This document shows, one piece after another, positions 36,326-46,829 of a stretch of DNA of 64,000 nt (its first letter is position 1; each line of letters begins with the position of its first letter). The DNA comes from Ochotona curzoniae (taxonomy: Eukaryota; Chordata; Mammalia; Lagomorpha; Ochotonidae). The translations under genes and the position numbers were made by a program. The stretch lies in NCBI RefSeq assembly GCF_017591425.1, contig NW_024466512.1:13271001-13335000 (forward strand), given 5' to 3'. The notes under the pieces were generated by a model, which saw nothing but the letters and a program-made list of their open reading frames with translations, did not search any database and had not been told where the DNA came from.

Positions 36326-37600
36326 CCGGACTCTGCAGTGGCCAGTGAGATGGAAGGAGGATGGGGGATGGCAGGTCTTCTCCGGAAAGCAGGGACGGGG
36401 GCAGGACTTGGATGGAGCAGAGAAACCACAAAGAGACTCACTGAAGAGATGTGGCTGCAGGTGATGTGGGCTAGGGGCACACGTGAGGCTGGCTCCTGAG
36501 CCATTGGCTGCCCCCACATCAACTCCTGCAGGTGAGGAGAGGCTGCAGGGAATGCTGGGATGAAGCGGCTTCTGGGTATGGCAGGCAGCCAGGATTGCTC
36601 AGCCATGTCTGTCAGGAGCCTGGGCAGGGGGTGGAGGGATTTGACCTTCTGCCCCATGCTGGTCACCCCCCAGCAGGAGATGTGTTTAAAGGACAGTGAC
36701 AGGTCAACTCTCTGACCTATGACTGGCAGCTCCTGAGTGGGGCGAGTGAGGACGCTGCTACTCATTGTTTTCCTTCTCTTGGACAGCTCTGTGCAGTGAA
36801 CAGGAGCACCTGCTGCTGGAGTGGGCCGACTTTCAGCCCGCCCTGTATGGGGGAAGCAGCGAGAGTGCGCCAAGACACTGCAGCCGGTCGGGGGGGCGCA
36901 TGGCGGGGAGCAGAGCTAACGACCCCACAGGCCCCAGGACAGCCATTGCCCTCTGCCTTTCAGTTGGCCTTCCCACAGCCCCTGTGACAAAGTGCCACAT
37001 TTCTACTGAGTCAGCGCCATCTCAGGCCCTGTCCACTTGTGCCATGAGTGAGATTTTCCAGGACACCTCACCGTATGGGAGCCACCAAGTCCAAGAGGAC
37101 ACTTTAAAGCCTAGAGGTTGTGGCTCTGGATCTTTGCAGTGGCATTGAAATAGTCACATCTCCCCTGGGACCACCTGTGTGCAGCGCCGTCCTTCTCCCA
37201 AGACACAGGAGGTCAGTCTGATCTCCATGAGCCTCTGGGGGAGTGTGGTGGACAGGGGCATGGCGGGGAGGGCAGGGGTGCACAGAGAGGGCTGGGCGGA
37301 AGCCCCATTGGTCCAGATTCTACCAGGATTCTTCCACTCAAAACAAGAGCCCCAACCCATCGGTGGTCAGATGAGACTTGTGGGGCTGGAGGTCCTTTTC
37401 ATGTTTTCTGGGTTGCAGTCCCTCCTGCCCCTAAGGCCTCCTGGGTGTAACATGACCTCCCAGCATGCAAGGCCTTGGGGTTTTGAACTTGCCCTACATC
37501 AAATACACCCCCTCCTCCAAGAGGGAGAAAACCCCAGCCACTCTGCCGCAGCCTCGGCAGGCGTTAGATTGTCCAGGACACATCAAACAGCTCAAGTCTC
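36326..37600. other. Unique non-coding sequence
   Basis: Includes the longest open frame of the window (36223-36873, minus, 216 codons), which matches nothing I know. No repeats recognised. Confidence 0.5.
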
Positions 37601-37601
37601 C

Positions 37602-37620
37602 CTTGTAAAAGTTTTACAAG
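37602..37620. repeat. 19-bp palindrome
   Basis: CTTGTAAAA and TTTTACAAG are exact reverse complements separated by one G. It lies in non-repeat sequence near the start of an AT-rich block. Confidence 0.7.
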
Positions 37621-37789
37621 AAAATCACTGAAGACCAGCCGAGCTCTCCTTTTTCTCTCCTCCGCCTTAAATTCCAAGCTCAAGCCGATATTCTCGATCC
37701 CCACACTTTGGTGTTGGCCAGCGAGAGTGCTGGGCAGTGGAGTGCGCACAGCCGTGGAAACCACGGCTCCCAGATCATTAGACTTGCAG

Positions 37790-38120
37790 ACCACGGCCTG
37801 TGGGATCTAGTGATTTGGACATATTTTATTTAACCAGCTTAGTAAAAGGTAATATTCAGCAGCTGTGATCTATAGCAGAATTACAATTTTCAGGGTCAAG
37901 GAGGGATTTTGATATTAGCAGGTTGGGCAGAATTGCTATGAAATCTCATGAGCTGTCTTTAAAAATAAATGAGAAAATAGGTTATCCAAGAGTCATTGTA
38001 AGGGAAAAATCAATAGGCAGTGTCTATTCACTTGGGCTATCAAAATCCTTGAAATTTGAACAAAAGTTTCACGTTTAGTGTACTGTAGGTTTTGAAATAT
38101 CAGCGCTGGAGGCTCACTGG
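37790..38120. promoter_or_regulatory. AT-rich candidate conserved non-coding element
   Basis: Repeat-free AT-rich block (tattttatttaacc, gaattacaattttc, aaaaataaatgag, gaaaaatcaatagg) following a 19-bp palindrome at 37602-37620. It lies in the 28.4-39.2 kb interval that lacks C-SINEs. Function is unknown. Confidence 0.2.
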
Positions 38121-39220
38121 GTACAAATCCACTGTGCTGTGCATTCCAACGAGGCGCACCCGGCGAGGCTGCTCAGTTCTCTGCTTATCTGGGGGAGAAT
38201 CTCAGTGCCCAAATTAGTTGACTACAAGGGAGGCTCCTGGAGCCAATGGTCCCATCCATGGCAGCAGATTGGCCACATACTTCAGAAGCACCTGCCATGC
38301 TGGGACCTCAGTGTACGTGGGGCCCGTGGCTTGGCACCTCTTCCCGACCTACTTCATGTCCAGGAGGAAGGGGGCAGGAGCCGTGTGTCATCCACAGCCT
38401 GCAGGGGTCAATGCTGTTGGATGGAAACAAATGCCAGTCTTACAGGGAACTTCCTGGTGGGGAAAATGTTGACACAGCAGGTTGCCTGCCGTGATAGAAG
38501 CTGTCACGCATTCTTTTATTTACTAGCCATCTCCTGAGGACTCAATTCTGACACCAAAGCAGAGAAACAAGAGCAGACTAGTTGAGTAGGTGGGCTTCCA
38601 AGGAAACAAATAAACCCAGGAATAAAGACTTGAGTTTGTACATTGATAAGGAAGAAAGGGGGCTGAGTTGGACCATGTGGACTTTCTTTCGATGGGGGAA
38701 GGGTTTGGCAACAGCTTCTCAGAACCAGAGGAGGACAGGCCAGGGTTAGTTGGAGAAGAGAATCAGAGGGAACCTACCAGGTAGGGAAAAATGATAGGCA
38801 AGAAGAACTCTTGGGTGGGGAAGAGTTGGGGGTCCTGGACAAAGCAAGAGGTAGGAGAGCCAGAGTAGGAGTTGGAGGAGCCAGGGAGTGATAGGGTTGG
38901 CCAGGATCAATGTCAGCTCCCACAGTGCTGACCATGGGAAGGAACTTTCGATTAGAAGGCAGAAGTCAAGTGAAATGGTTTCAGACTACATGTGCTATGG
39001 TCTGATTTTCCTGTGGCTACTGTGAAAGTGGCCAGCCCCATGGAGAAGTGGGACAGCAGCAATGAGGCTCTGGCACTGACCCCGGCAAGAGAGATGGCAG
39101 CTTGGAGCAGGGAGTGGAGAGAAGTAAACTCAAGTCCATTGGTTCCTGTGAGCACAGGTAAATCACTGTCTCTTCTGTACTTTTCTTTTAACTGGAAGTG
39201 AGTTAGGGACACTGGACTCC
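38121..39220. other. Unique non-coding sequence
   Basis: No gene or repeat recognised; purine-rich (GA) between 38,690 and 38,890. Confidence 0.55.
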
Positions 39221-39224
39221 AATT

Positions 39225-39445
39225 AAAAATACATTTATTTATGTGAGAGTCAGAGATCCCCACATCCACTAATTCATCTCATAGATTTGGTCACGGCTGG
39301 GGCTGGACCAGGACAAAGTCAGGAGCTCAGAATCTGGGCCTCCCACATGGGTGGCAACGACCCAGTGACTTGAATCATCGCTGTTGGCTCCCAGGGTATT
39401 AGCAGGAAGCCAGAACCTGCAGCACAGCCTGGACTTCCAACTATT
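39225..39445 (-). mobile_element. Old C-SINE-related copy
   Basis: Antisense tail aaaaatacatttatttatgtgagagtcagag, body ccacatgggtggcaacgacccagtgacttg; the head is diverged. Confidence 0.6.
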
Positions 39446-39547
39446 AATCATTTGGGATTTCGGCTTCGCAAGAGGCCTCTTGGTGTCTAGATGAGACAGC
39501 TGCCCTCAAAGAATGGGAGAAAAATAATGACTTAAAAAATGAATATA

Positions 39548-39868
39548 TAGGCCTAGCACAATGGCTCAATTGGCTAATCCTCCCCTTATAAGTGCTGGGA
39601 TCCTATACGGGTGCTGGGTTGTGTCCTGGCTACTTTACTTTCCATCCAGCTCCGTGCTTATGGCCTGGGAAAGCAGCAGAGGATGGGCCAGAGCCTTGGA
39701 AGCCTACACCCAGGTGGGAGACCCGGAAGAAGTTCCTGGTTTTGGATTGGCCCAGCTCTGGCTGTTGTGGCCATTTGGGGAGTGAACCGTGGGATGGAAG
39801 ATCTTTCAGTCTCTCCTTCTCTTTGTAAATCTGCCTTTCCAATAAAAACAAATAAATCTTACAATAAA
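39548..39868 (+). mobile_element. C-SINE
   Basis: Head ggcctagcacaatggctcaattggctaatcctcc; tail ctgcctttccaataaaaacaaataaatc. Confidence 0.9.
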
Positions 39869-39937
39869 AACGAATATGCTTCTTCTACTTAAGCATTTCT
39901 GAAATCTTTAAAACCATTAATTGTGATGAATCTGTTT

Positions 39938-39940
<3 letters not shown>

Positions 39941-39969
<29 letters not shown>
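39941..39969 (+). repeat. (AC)14 microsatellite
   Basis: Uninterrupted AC run between two C-SINEs. Confidence 0.95.
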
Positions 39970-39971
<2 letters not shown>

Positions 39972-39985
39972 TACCCAGAAACCTC

Positions 39986-40310
39986 TGGGCATAACACGTA
40001 ACTGGCTAATCATCCTCCTCCTGCTGTCTCTGGCATCCATATGGGTGCTGATATCCTGGCTGCTCCACTTTCTGATCCCAGGTCCCTGCTCATGGACTGG
40101 GAAAACAGTAGAGGATGGCTCAGGTCCTTGGGTTTTTGCACTCTCATGGAAGACCTGGCAGAAGCTCCTGGCTCTCAGCTTCGGAGCAGCCCAGCTCTGG
40201 CCATTGTGGCCATTTGGGGAATGAAATAGTGGATCACTCTCTCTGTCTCCCTTTCACTCTGTAATTCTGCCTTTCCAAGTAAAATAAATAAATCTTTAAA
40301 AAAAAAAAAC
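39986..40310 (+). mobile_element. C-SINE
   Basis: Head gggcataacacgtaactggctaatcatcc; tail aagtaaaataaataaatctttaaaaaaaaaaaac. Confidence 0.85.
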
Positions 40311-40412
40311 TGAAAACACCAACCATCCTTCTCAACAATTTTTGTCTATTAAATTTTAGAGTTCTGCATTGGCTCATGCTTGGTGGCACTTTCCATGGGC
40401 TGTCTAACTATC

Positions 40413-40748
40413 TTTTTTTTTTTTTTTAAGATTTATTTTTATTATTTTCTTATTGGAAAGGCAGATATGCAGAGAGGAGAGACAGAGAGGAAGATCTTCC
40501 GTCCAATGATTCACTCCCCAAGTGAGTGCAACAGCCGATACTATGCCGATCCGAAGCCAGGAGCCAGGAGCCTCTTCCGGGTCTCCCACGCGGGTGCAGG
40601 GTCCCAAAGCTTTGGGCCGTTCTTGACTGCTTTCCCGGGCCACAGGCGGGGAGCTGGAAGGGAAGTGGGGCTGCCGAACCGGCGCCCATATGGGATCCGG
40701 GGCGTGCAAGGCGAGGACCTTAACCACTGCACCACCGCACCAGGCCCA
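40413..40748 (-). mobile_element. C-SINE, full length, youngest-looking copy
   Basis: Antisense copy with poly(T) start, intact body and CpG-rich head (aaccggcgcccatatgggatcc..gtgcaaggcgaggaccttaaccactgcacc). Retained CpGs suggest recent insertion. The phrase gggctgtctaactatctt occurs on both sides (40398-40415 and 40750-40767), an 18-bp target-site duplication. Confidence 0.95.
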
Positions 40749-40767
40749 GGGCTGTCTAACTATCTTC

Positions 40768-40880
40768 AGGGCAGCCCTTGGGGTAGGTAAAAATTCCTCC
40801 AGAGTTGAGGAAACTGAGGCTCCATGAGCTAGTGGATCCCTCCCCGGCTAAGCTCCCCAGGGAGGGATCCAGGCACTTGG
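40768..40880 (-). mobile_element. MIR fragment
   Basis: cagagttgaggaaactgaggctccatgagct is the antisense MIR core; it flanks the recent C-SINE insertion. Confidence 0.55.
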
Positions 40881-42685
40881 AGGTGCCACATCTCCAGGCA
40901 ATTAAAGAACAGCAAGACAAAAGCAATCCCTATATTCAGAAACAACCTTGAACATGAGCTAAGTTTCATCATTTACAAAAAGCCAATGTCTGTACTGACA
41001 GTACAAAAACCACAGCAGGGCACTGGACGATTCGTCACTGCCCTTCAGTTAGCAAGGGAAGGTAAGAGAAATAATTCCAGTGCAAAAGATGGGAGAGCAG
41101 GCTTTGGAATTAGGTATTTTATTTAACTCATCAAATAATACACGCTAGCTCAGGGAACAACAATCAAGATGTATTACGTGTACTAACGACATGCGAACCA
41201 CACTTCCACAAAACCCAATGAAAATAAATGACTGTGGAATACAGCAAGTAAATAGATTTCCACAAACAATAACCCTGTAGATATTGGGGGCAGGGAGGGA
41301 TGCTGAGGAGGATGGGGAAGAAGACAGCGTGGAGTTTGGAAAAAAATGGATCTTGAAACGAAAACCTGAATGAGATGTTAGGAACAGCAAGTAGCACACT
41401 AATGAAAATCAGTGTGAGCCATTCTCATGGCTCTCCTCCACCCCCTGGGATTTCGAGAAGTTTCTCCCCGTCTTCGGCACAGGCTCCAAGCACGGCGCCT
41501 GATGCCTGACGCCTGAGCGATCCAGATGCTGTGGCTGCAGCATCATGAGCAATCATGAAACTGCGATCCCTCAGGGGAGACAGCTGTAGCTCCGTTAGGC
41601 CAGGGAGAGCAATTCATTAGTGGTCTGTTTACCGGGACTGTGTTCTTCCTGGGTTCAAATCCTGCTGGCGGCAGCTCATGGGCCTAATCTCTAGGAAGTT
41701 GGGCTGGAGTCAGAAGCCAGCAAAGTACAGTCAGTTGGATTATTCACCACTGAGCAATCAGCTCTCCTCTTGATCCTAAAATGACATCATATTTGGACCC
41801 CAGGAGAGGCAACTTGATCTAAACGATCTTGTTCATTCATTTGTTGATTCTAGGAATGTTGCCTTAAAACACTCGCCCTGCCCATAGCCTACGATCGGGG
41901 GGCTCCTTGGGCCCACTGAACCCTTGGTCAGGTGCATCGACAAAGGCAGACCAAGCACTTCTGACGTGGCATTTGCCAGCCCCCAGAGGGCAGCCCAGGT
42001 GGCAGTTCTGAGATGGGGTTTCCTGTCCCCAATCAGGGTTTCCACCCTTGGCAAGAAAGCATCTTTCTGTTGAGACCTGATCGTCAGCCACCCTTCCTTG
42101 GAGCTCTAAAATACGGAGTACCACCTGCAGATGGAATGGCAGGGGGCAGGGATCAGGTGGTATGTCCTTTGCACACACCACAGGGTGCCGGCTGGAATCT
42201 TCCACTGCACAACTACCTGGGTTCATCTGTCTGGTTGCTTCATCACTGTATCCTGCATCTTGGGAGGAGAGTGGCCTAAGGCCATAGTGGCTGAGAAGAC
42301 ACTGGAAGAAACTGAGGATTGACCTGCTCTCCCTTGGTGGCCTTAGAAGCCAGCCAAGGAGTGATCCAAGGCTTTCCTTGCCATTTCCTAACAACAACAA
42401 AAGCTGTCAGAGCCAGGAGGGATGGATTTGAGCTCTTCTGTGTGTGTTGGCTCAAACAAACAAAACTAACCAGAGGGCTTCAGAACCAATGAGACGTGAT
42501 GGCCAGTGCAGGGATGGGGAGCAGGGGTGGACAGGTCCAGTGGGACAGACCTGGCTGGAGTCGCTGGATAGAGGACTCAGGAAGGGACTGCAGGGGAGTG
42601 TGGCCGTGAGGAAAGTTGCAGCACCTAGTGCTGTCAGAAGTTGCTCCTCCTCTTATGGAGGAAAGAAGTGGGAGATGAATGACTG
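40881..42685. other. Unique non-coding sequence
   Basis: No gene recognised. A possible MIR scrap (gggttcaaatcctgctggcgg) lies near 41650. A 178-codon minus-strand frame (41864-42400) shows no domain. Confidence 0.5.
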
Positions 42686-42689
42686 GAGT

Positions 42690-42790
42690 CCCCTCCCAGC
42701 CTGCTCACATTTGCTGGGTGACTTTCTGCAAGTCTTATACCCTCTCTGAGCTTCATCTCCCGTTCTGCAGATGAGCTGGTTGGCCCACAT
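42690..42790 (+). mobile_element. MIR fragment
   Basis: gctgggtgactttctgcaagtcttataccctctctgagcttcatctcc in sense MIR order. Confidence 0.55.
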
Positions 42791-43075
42791 GGCCCTGGGT
42801 CCTGCACAGCTCAAGGGTTCCATGAACATGAGCTTCTCTATCTGGTGTCACCAAGGTGGGAGCTCAGGGCTCAAAGGATGCTAATGCCACATTTCCTCAG
42901 CTCTGTGACTTCCTCTCCCCGGTGTAGGCATTCCCAGGGGGCTTCCTGGAAGAAGGGCCCACTTAGCTACATTTGAGGGCTGCCTGGCACCTCCTGTGAT
43001 CTTACATGCCACTATGTACCCACTGTGTGGGAAGAAGCGACCAAACCAGTCATATGCCCAAAGCAGGATTCAGCT

Positions 43076-43096
43076 CCCCTCCCCTCCCCTCTCCCC
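43076..43096 (-). repeat. G-quadruplex motif (G4 N3 G4 N1 G4 N1 G4)
   Basis: On the minus strand four runs of four G are separated by AGA, A and A. Such short loops are predicted to give a very stable quadruplex. Confidence 0.7.
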
Positions 43097-43554
43097 TTGC
43101 AGCTCTCACGGGCTTGTGACACACACCCCTATGGGGCACCTCTCAGCCACCTGGCAAGCCACTGTGACTGCCTGCCAAGTCACCATCTAGTCATCATAAG
43201 ACATGACAGATGCTGCCGGTCAGGCCTGGTCTACACGTCCTTACCTCCTGCTTCGGTGGCGCTGGTCCTAGATGTGGGACCCGTGCTGTCACACCCAGTC
43301 ATGGCTCCATGAAGGCTCTTGTGCCAACACAGTCATGGAATGCAAGGACGAAGGGGCATGCAGCACTGTATCTGCTGCGTGGTGTGGGGCACTGGATCTG
43401 GGCACTGCCCTGCAAGGTGGGAGAGGCAGGGGCGTCTTGAAGGGATAGGAGATCCCAGGAGCAACCTGAGACCAGAGGGCAGGTGGGGATCTTGCCTGTG
43501 CGGGAAGCTGATTTCACTTCTCATCTCTATCTCCTCCATCACACATCTGCAGGG

Positions 43555-43605
43555 CCCGGAATATAGTAGATGCTCAATAAATATTCATTGCCTGGATGAA
43601 TACAT
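43555..43605 (+). mobile_element. MIR 3' end fragment
   Basis: ggaatatagtagatgctcaataaatattcattgcctggatgaa matches the sense 3' end of MIR. Confidence 0.5.
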
Positions 43606-43732
43606 CTGATTACACCTTTGCTGCTTCAAACAGGGGAAGGCTTGAATATTTAGAAGCCAATGTCGGGGACAATAATGAGCTCGCCGATGCCAGCCAGTTC
43701 TTGCTCAAAACCTGCTTTCTTTGGAAACACAG

Positions 43733-43744
43733 CCCCCCCCCCCC
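43733..43744 (+). repeat. C12 homopolymer
   Basis: Twelve consecutive C in unique sequence. Confidence 0.9.
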
Positions 43745-46276
43745 AAGTTCTGGTGGAATGGGCTGGGGTGGCTGAGTGGAGGTGGAGACAGAGCGAAGAC
43801 GGGGCTCTGACGGTCACAAACAGTGCCAGGTGGGGCAGCATGGGGAGGGTCCGTGAGGGTCTGGAGAAGCCATCTTCTTCATCCTTTCCCACAGACCTGG
43901 CGGTGCCCCATGCAGCCTTGGCATACTTCCTGCCCGTGCAGGGCTGGGGTCAGAGGAGGCGGCAAAGGTTCCCAGAGGCAACGTGTCCCGAGTCCTCTGC
44001 ACTTTCCGGCTTGGTTCCCATCCTTCTCAGCAAGGTCATTGCTGTGGGACCTGCCTGTGCAGGGCTCACTGCCCTGAAGAATGGGGTCAGGGATACGGGC
44101 TTCCAGAACCAGGCTGTGCTTCTGGTGACCCTCTCTTGTCTCAAGGGCAGCTGATGCCCAGGCACCTACCTCCAGGAACCGGCTCTCTGGAAGTCAAGGA
44201 CCCTTCCCACCCTTTTGTGCAAAGATCACCTTGCTACATCGGTCCCAAATCAACATCTAGCAGGGGGATGGGGATGCTGTAGGCTGTCTAGCGACAAGTG
44301 AGTCTGCATTTGCCTTGCATTCCGGGTCAGAAACGAAAGGAGGTGGGGCTGTGGCTTGTACCAGCCCGCACGGTGTCTGTAAGGGCAATGGCACATCCGT
44401 CAGAGATACCAAAGCCTCGGCCACTTCCTGTGTCACCTGTCTGCAAAAACTGCAGTCAGTGTGCCTGATGCTTAATCCAACACGTGGCATATACGGAAGG
44501 GGCCCTGTGTCAGCTGAGTGTCTCAGGCGGCCTGGGTCCTTGGCAGAACCTTCTGGAGAGAAGCTGATGCCAGAGGATGATTTTATTCTCAACTCTGGGG
44601 GAGCTTCGTCATGAAAAAAAAAAAACACACATATATATTGCTCTTCTCTAACACAGTTACTTCCTGGCAAAATAAGTGAAAAACAAGAAAGTTTAGGCAA
44701 CAACACAGTACCGTGTTGGAGAGGGGCCTCAGCTCCTCCCCATCTCCCTCAATCCTGTCCCCATTCTGCACACACCTGGGGCTGGCCCAGGGAGCCGGGG
44801 GAGGTGGCTGTGCTAAACCGGGCCTGCCTGCCCCCAGGCTGCCTCCGCGGAGCTGCGTGTGTAGTCGATCAATACGGGCCTCGGAGCCGCTGCGCTGTTA
44901 TGCACGCCAAAGGGCCCTGGGTGGCTGAAGGGAGGAGGGCTGCGCCGCTGGCTCCAGGCACCACAGCGCAGTGCTCCGCTTAGGGGCCGCCACTCGGGAT
45001 GCGCAAGCGCTTTCCCCACAGCGAGCAGAGGCTCCTGGGAGGCGCGGTGACAGGGCTGCAATGTGGCTTGTGCAGGGATGCCAGAAGAGCTGCACCTCCC
45101 AGCCTTCTCTCATCTTTGGTTCTCTCTTTGCTATTCCCTGGGGGTGAGCCCCACAGAGTACCTTCCATGACCAGATGCTGGGAGGCTGTCCGTCCTTCTC
45201 TCCTGCCTCCCTACCCCTGCTCCTTCCGGCCCCTTCTCCTGTGCCATGACGGACTGGCCTGGCCCTGCAGGCTTTTGGTGACGGACTCAGAGTCCTACCG
45301 CATCGCTTCTTGGCCTTTTGACTAAGTCCCACTGCAGGCAGCTCTCCTCCTGGCAGCCCTGGGTCTCCCGACCTCTACAATAACCTCAGCTCAATCACTG
45401 GATGCTGTGGCTCTCAGGACACACTCCTCAGGTGGCTCCAAGATCTCTTCTGAGTTGCCCATTTCAGCTGTCCCATTCCAAAAATGGCTGGCACACGCTC
45501 TAACAGTCACATTGCAGGGCTCATCTCCGGCAAACGCCATTTTCTGAGCGAGGTAAACAAGACTGCATCTTGGGTCAAGCTTTGTCATGGATTACAGCAT
45601 GGTGCCGAGCCAGTCTGAAGGCTGGTTGTCAGACAGAGGCAGCATCCTCAGGGAGCTGCCCAGGGCCGCTGATCACAGGAAAGTTGGCTCTGCAGGCATC
45701 ATTTGTGGCATGGAGGTCATTCCAGGAACAGGAGGTTGCTATGTGGCTGACTGGGACCAGGCTGAAATGGAGGCTGGAGACATTCTAGACCTTGGGACGC
45801 CTCTCTTCTGCAGCAACCGCCATCAGTGAAGCTTGAGGCTGGGTCACCTCTTGCTCGTGCCTGTGGGTTCTCCGATGCGGTGGCTCCCGCATGACCAGGT
45901 GTCCTTGGCTAGGGGTACCAGGCCTCCCAAGCACACCCATGGCCATGCCACACAACACACAGATTCTATGGGGTCTGGGCAGGTGGGAGTAGAAGCTGGA
46001 AGGGAGAAAGGTACCCCCCAGCCCTGGGAGTGCTCATGAACTAGGCTTCAGAGGCCACGTTGCCAACAGTGTGCAGCGAGGCACGGAGAATGCCACTGCC
46101 TTGTGGGTTAGGATGACGATGGAGCAGTGTGTCTCATCTGGCGCCTCAAACTCACAGCGCATGGGAAACCAGATCAGTTCACTGACAGAAAGTCATGTAA
46201 AGGAAATGGGGCGGAAGGTCAATCCACCAAGTGCTGCTCCGGTCGCCTGCCAGGGAAGCTTTGCTTGTAATGAGCT
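43745..46276. other. Unique sequence with a CpG-bearing patch at 44.85-45.05 kb
   Basis: No gene recognised. 44,840-45,050 is GC-rich with repeated CpG (cctccgcggagc, gagccgctgcgc, gcgcaagcgc) and could be a small orphan CpG cluster. Frames of 130-165 codons overlap on both strands without recognisable domains. The U2-like fragment is at 45302. Confidence 0.5.
45302..45326 (+). pseudogene. Truncated U2 snRNA-like fragment
   Basis: Twenty-five bases match the 5' end of U2 snRNA (start ATCGCTTCT, then ggccttttg.ctaag) with two substitutions, then diverge abruptly. Short 5' fragments of U2 made by retrotransposition are common in mammalian genomes. It lacks the Sm site and promoter and cannot be functional. 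The short length limits certainty. Confidence 0.5.
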
Positions 46277-46277
46277 C

Positions 46278-46402
46278 CAAGCCACTGCGCAGTAACACCC
46301 ATCACACCCCCAGGAGCCGCCGCCCTGTCACACACACGGCTTCCTCAAGCCACTGCAGGGGACCACAGGATAACACCCATCACACCCTCAGGAGCCTGCT
46401 GC

Positions 46403-46448
<46 letters not shown>

Positions 46449-46516
46449 TCCTCAAGCCACTGCACGGGCCCCCAGGATAATACCCATCACACCCCCAGGA
46501 GCCCGCTGCCCTTACT

Positions 46517-46567
<51 letters not shown>

Positions 46568-46575
46568 CTTCCTCT
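46278..46575 (+). repeat. Three-copy CA-bearing minisatellite
   Basis: Three diverged copies (about 46278-46344, 46345-46449 and 46451-46575) share ctcaagccactgc..acacccatcacaccc.caggagcc.gctgccct and each ends in a CA tract. The CA tract is short in copy 1 but about 20-24 units in copies 2 (46406-46446) and 3 (46519-46565). A 128-codon frame through it is an artefact of the repeat. Confidence 0.85.
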
Positions 46576-46829
46576 AAGACACCCCTACTTCCCACCCCAG
46601 ACCACACACTCAGCTAAAGGGGCAGGCCAGTGGCTCAGAGACTGGCGACTCATAGTGGTCGCTTTGAAACCAAAGCTGGCCACAGCCAACCAACCAACCA
46701 ACAGGCCGTGGCTCTGGACTTCCCCCTCCAAGTGCTCAGTTCTCCCCAGAAGGCTCTCTCAGCTCCCATGCACGGAGGGCCCCTCCGGGCTGGCAGTTCA
46801 AACCCAAGATGAGGAAATCATCACTTGTG

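Noticed and set aside
36223..36873. 216-codon minus-strand open frame, the longest in the window
   Set aside because: No recognisable domain, no splice or promoter context, and its 3' part overlaps a MIR-like fragment.
44840..45050. Possible CpG island
   Set aside because: The CpG-rich patch is only about 200 bases and has no associated transcript signal; kept only as a note in the interval entry.
46406..46565. CRISPR-like repeat-spacer structure
   Set aside because: The repeats are diverged minisatellite copies with CA tracts, not uniform repeats with unique spacers, and the DNA is mammalian.
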